Shown: piece by piece, positions 6,183 to 6,509 of the stretch
Layout of the letters: the number at the start of each line of letters is the position of its first letter
How positions within the stretch are numbered: position 1 is the first letter of the stretch
Assembly (NCBI GenBank): GCA_023453125.1
Contig: JAEXUB010000087.1
Span: 1 to 6,509 of the forward strand
Length of the DNA: 6,509 nucleotides
Source of the DNA: Bacteroidota bacterium
GTDB taxonomy: Bacteria; Bacteroidota; Ignavibacteria; Ignavibacteriales; Melioribacteraceae
Direction: 5' to 3'
Notes under the pieces: model-generated
Database searches by the model: none
Seen by the model: only the letters and a program-made list of their open reading frames with translations
What the model was told of the DNA's origin: nothing
Translations under genes and position numbers: made by a program

Positions 6183-6509
6183 ATGGTAATTGACAATCTG
6201 TTAGAACATATCGAATCGTGGGCTCCCCCCGGTGCTGCCTGGGACAGAGACAACGTCGGGCTCCTGGTGGGCTCGGGAGGGAAAGAAATAAGGAATGTTT
6301 TTCTCTGCCTCGAGCTTAACGGCCAAGCCCTAACCGAAGCGCTTAAAAAGAATTGCAACTTAATTTTTACTCATCACCCCTTAATTTTTAACCCCATAAA
6401 AAAACTTAATCCACATAAAGATTCAACCTCGGCCTTAATTGAAAAATTAATTAAGAACGATATAGCTCTCTATTCGGCGCATACAAATTTAGATTATACA
6501 AAAGAAGGG
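6183..6509 (+). CDS. Nif3-like dinuclear metal centre protein (DUF34), N-terminal part
   Basis: The first 109 codons are open to the right edge; the full family is usually about 250-370 residues. The start MVIDNLLEHIESWAPP, then DNVGLLVG (23-30), FTHHPLIF (62-69) and AHTNLD (99-104), are the conserved blocks of the Nif3/YbgI family. His64, His65, His100 and Asp104 correspond to N-terminal ligands of the two-metal site; the C-terminal His/Glu ligands lie beyond the window. YbgI-type proteins form hexameric rings and are widely conserved, but their substrate is unsettled. Some homologues are annotated as GTP cyclohydrolase 1 type 2, which the sequence alone does not support. The ATG at 6183 gives the normal family N terminus, and an in-frame TAA at 6162-6164 rules out a longer protein. 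The start codon directly follows the T-run of a terminator hairpin, so expression may depend on readthrough or unfolding of that hairpin. Confidence 0.94.
   Translation, partial: MVIDNLLEHIESWAPPGAAWDRDNVGLLVGSGGKEIRNVFLCLELNGQALTEALKKNCNLIFTHHPLIFNPIKKLNPHKDSTSALIEKLIKNDIALYSAHTNLDYTKEG

Noticed and set aside
1..6509. CRISPR array, tRNA/rRNA, insertion sequence, toxin-antitoxin or defence genes
   Set aside because: There is no regularly spaced direct repeat, cloverleaf or rRNA-like block, transposase, or recognised toxin or defence domain. The genes present are housekeeping or outer-membrane types.

Overview
The window looks like chromosomal core sequence from the Bacteroidota/Ignavibacteriota/Chlorobiota side of the tree. 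My best guess is an Ignavibacteria-type organism. The reasons are the long (648-residue) IspG with an inserted middle domain, two tandem secreted CBM9-like/DUF5916 outer-membrane proteins, which are common there, and A-rich rather than strong Shine-Dalgarno leaders. The lineage is inferred from protein style; no rRNA or other marker is present.

Layout. The left half (1-3341) is read leftward. It holds a complete 745-residue CBM9-like/DUF5916 protein (1104-3341), a strong rho-independent terminator (1031-1063), a 281-bp spacer, and the first 274 residues of a close paralogue (1-822) that runs off the left edge. A 142-bp divergent spacer (3342-3483) follows. The right half is read rightward: a DJ-1/PfpI-family protein starting at TTG (3484-4002), then ispG (4059-6005), probably in one transcription unit. 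Next comes a 177-bp spacer with an unusually well-formed sigma70-like promoter (6028-6056), a 25-codon open frame whose ATG falls at the predicted transcription start (6064-6141), and a terminator-type hairpin (6153-6182). The T-run of that hairpin ends at the start codon of a Nif3-like (DUF34) metal protein (6183 to the right edge).

How the genes relate. IspG catalyses the penultimate step of the MEP isoprenoid pathway with a [4Fe-4S] cluster. The DJ-1-like protein just upstream has the nucleophile-elbow cysteine of its superfamily, so a protective or redox role beside an Fe-S enzyme is possible but only inferred from position. The two DUF5916 proteins are probably exported beta-barrel proteins with a sugar-binding-type domain, and they arose by tandem duplication.

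Nothing here looks like a defence island, mobile element, CRISPR array or biosynthetic cluster. The parts most worth a second look are non-coding: the 6015-6182 cassette (promoter flanked by an inverted repeat, candidate leaderless peptide or small RNA, hairpin carrying both a terminator signature and the only plausible nif3 ribosome-binding site), and the alternative GC-rich pairings in the leader of the left-edge gene.
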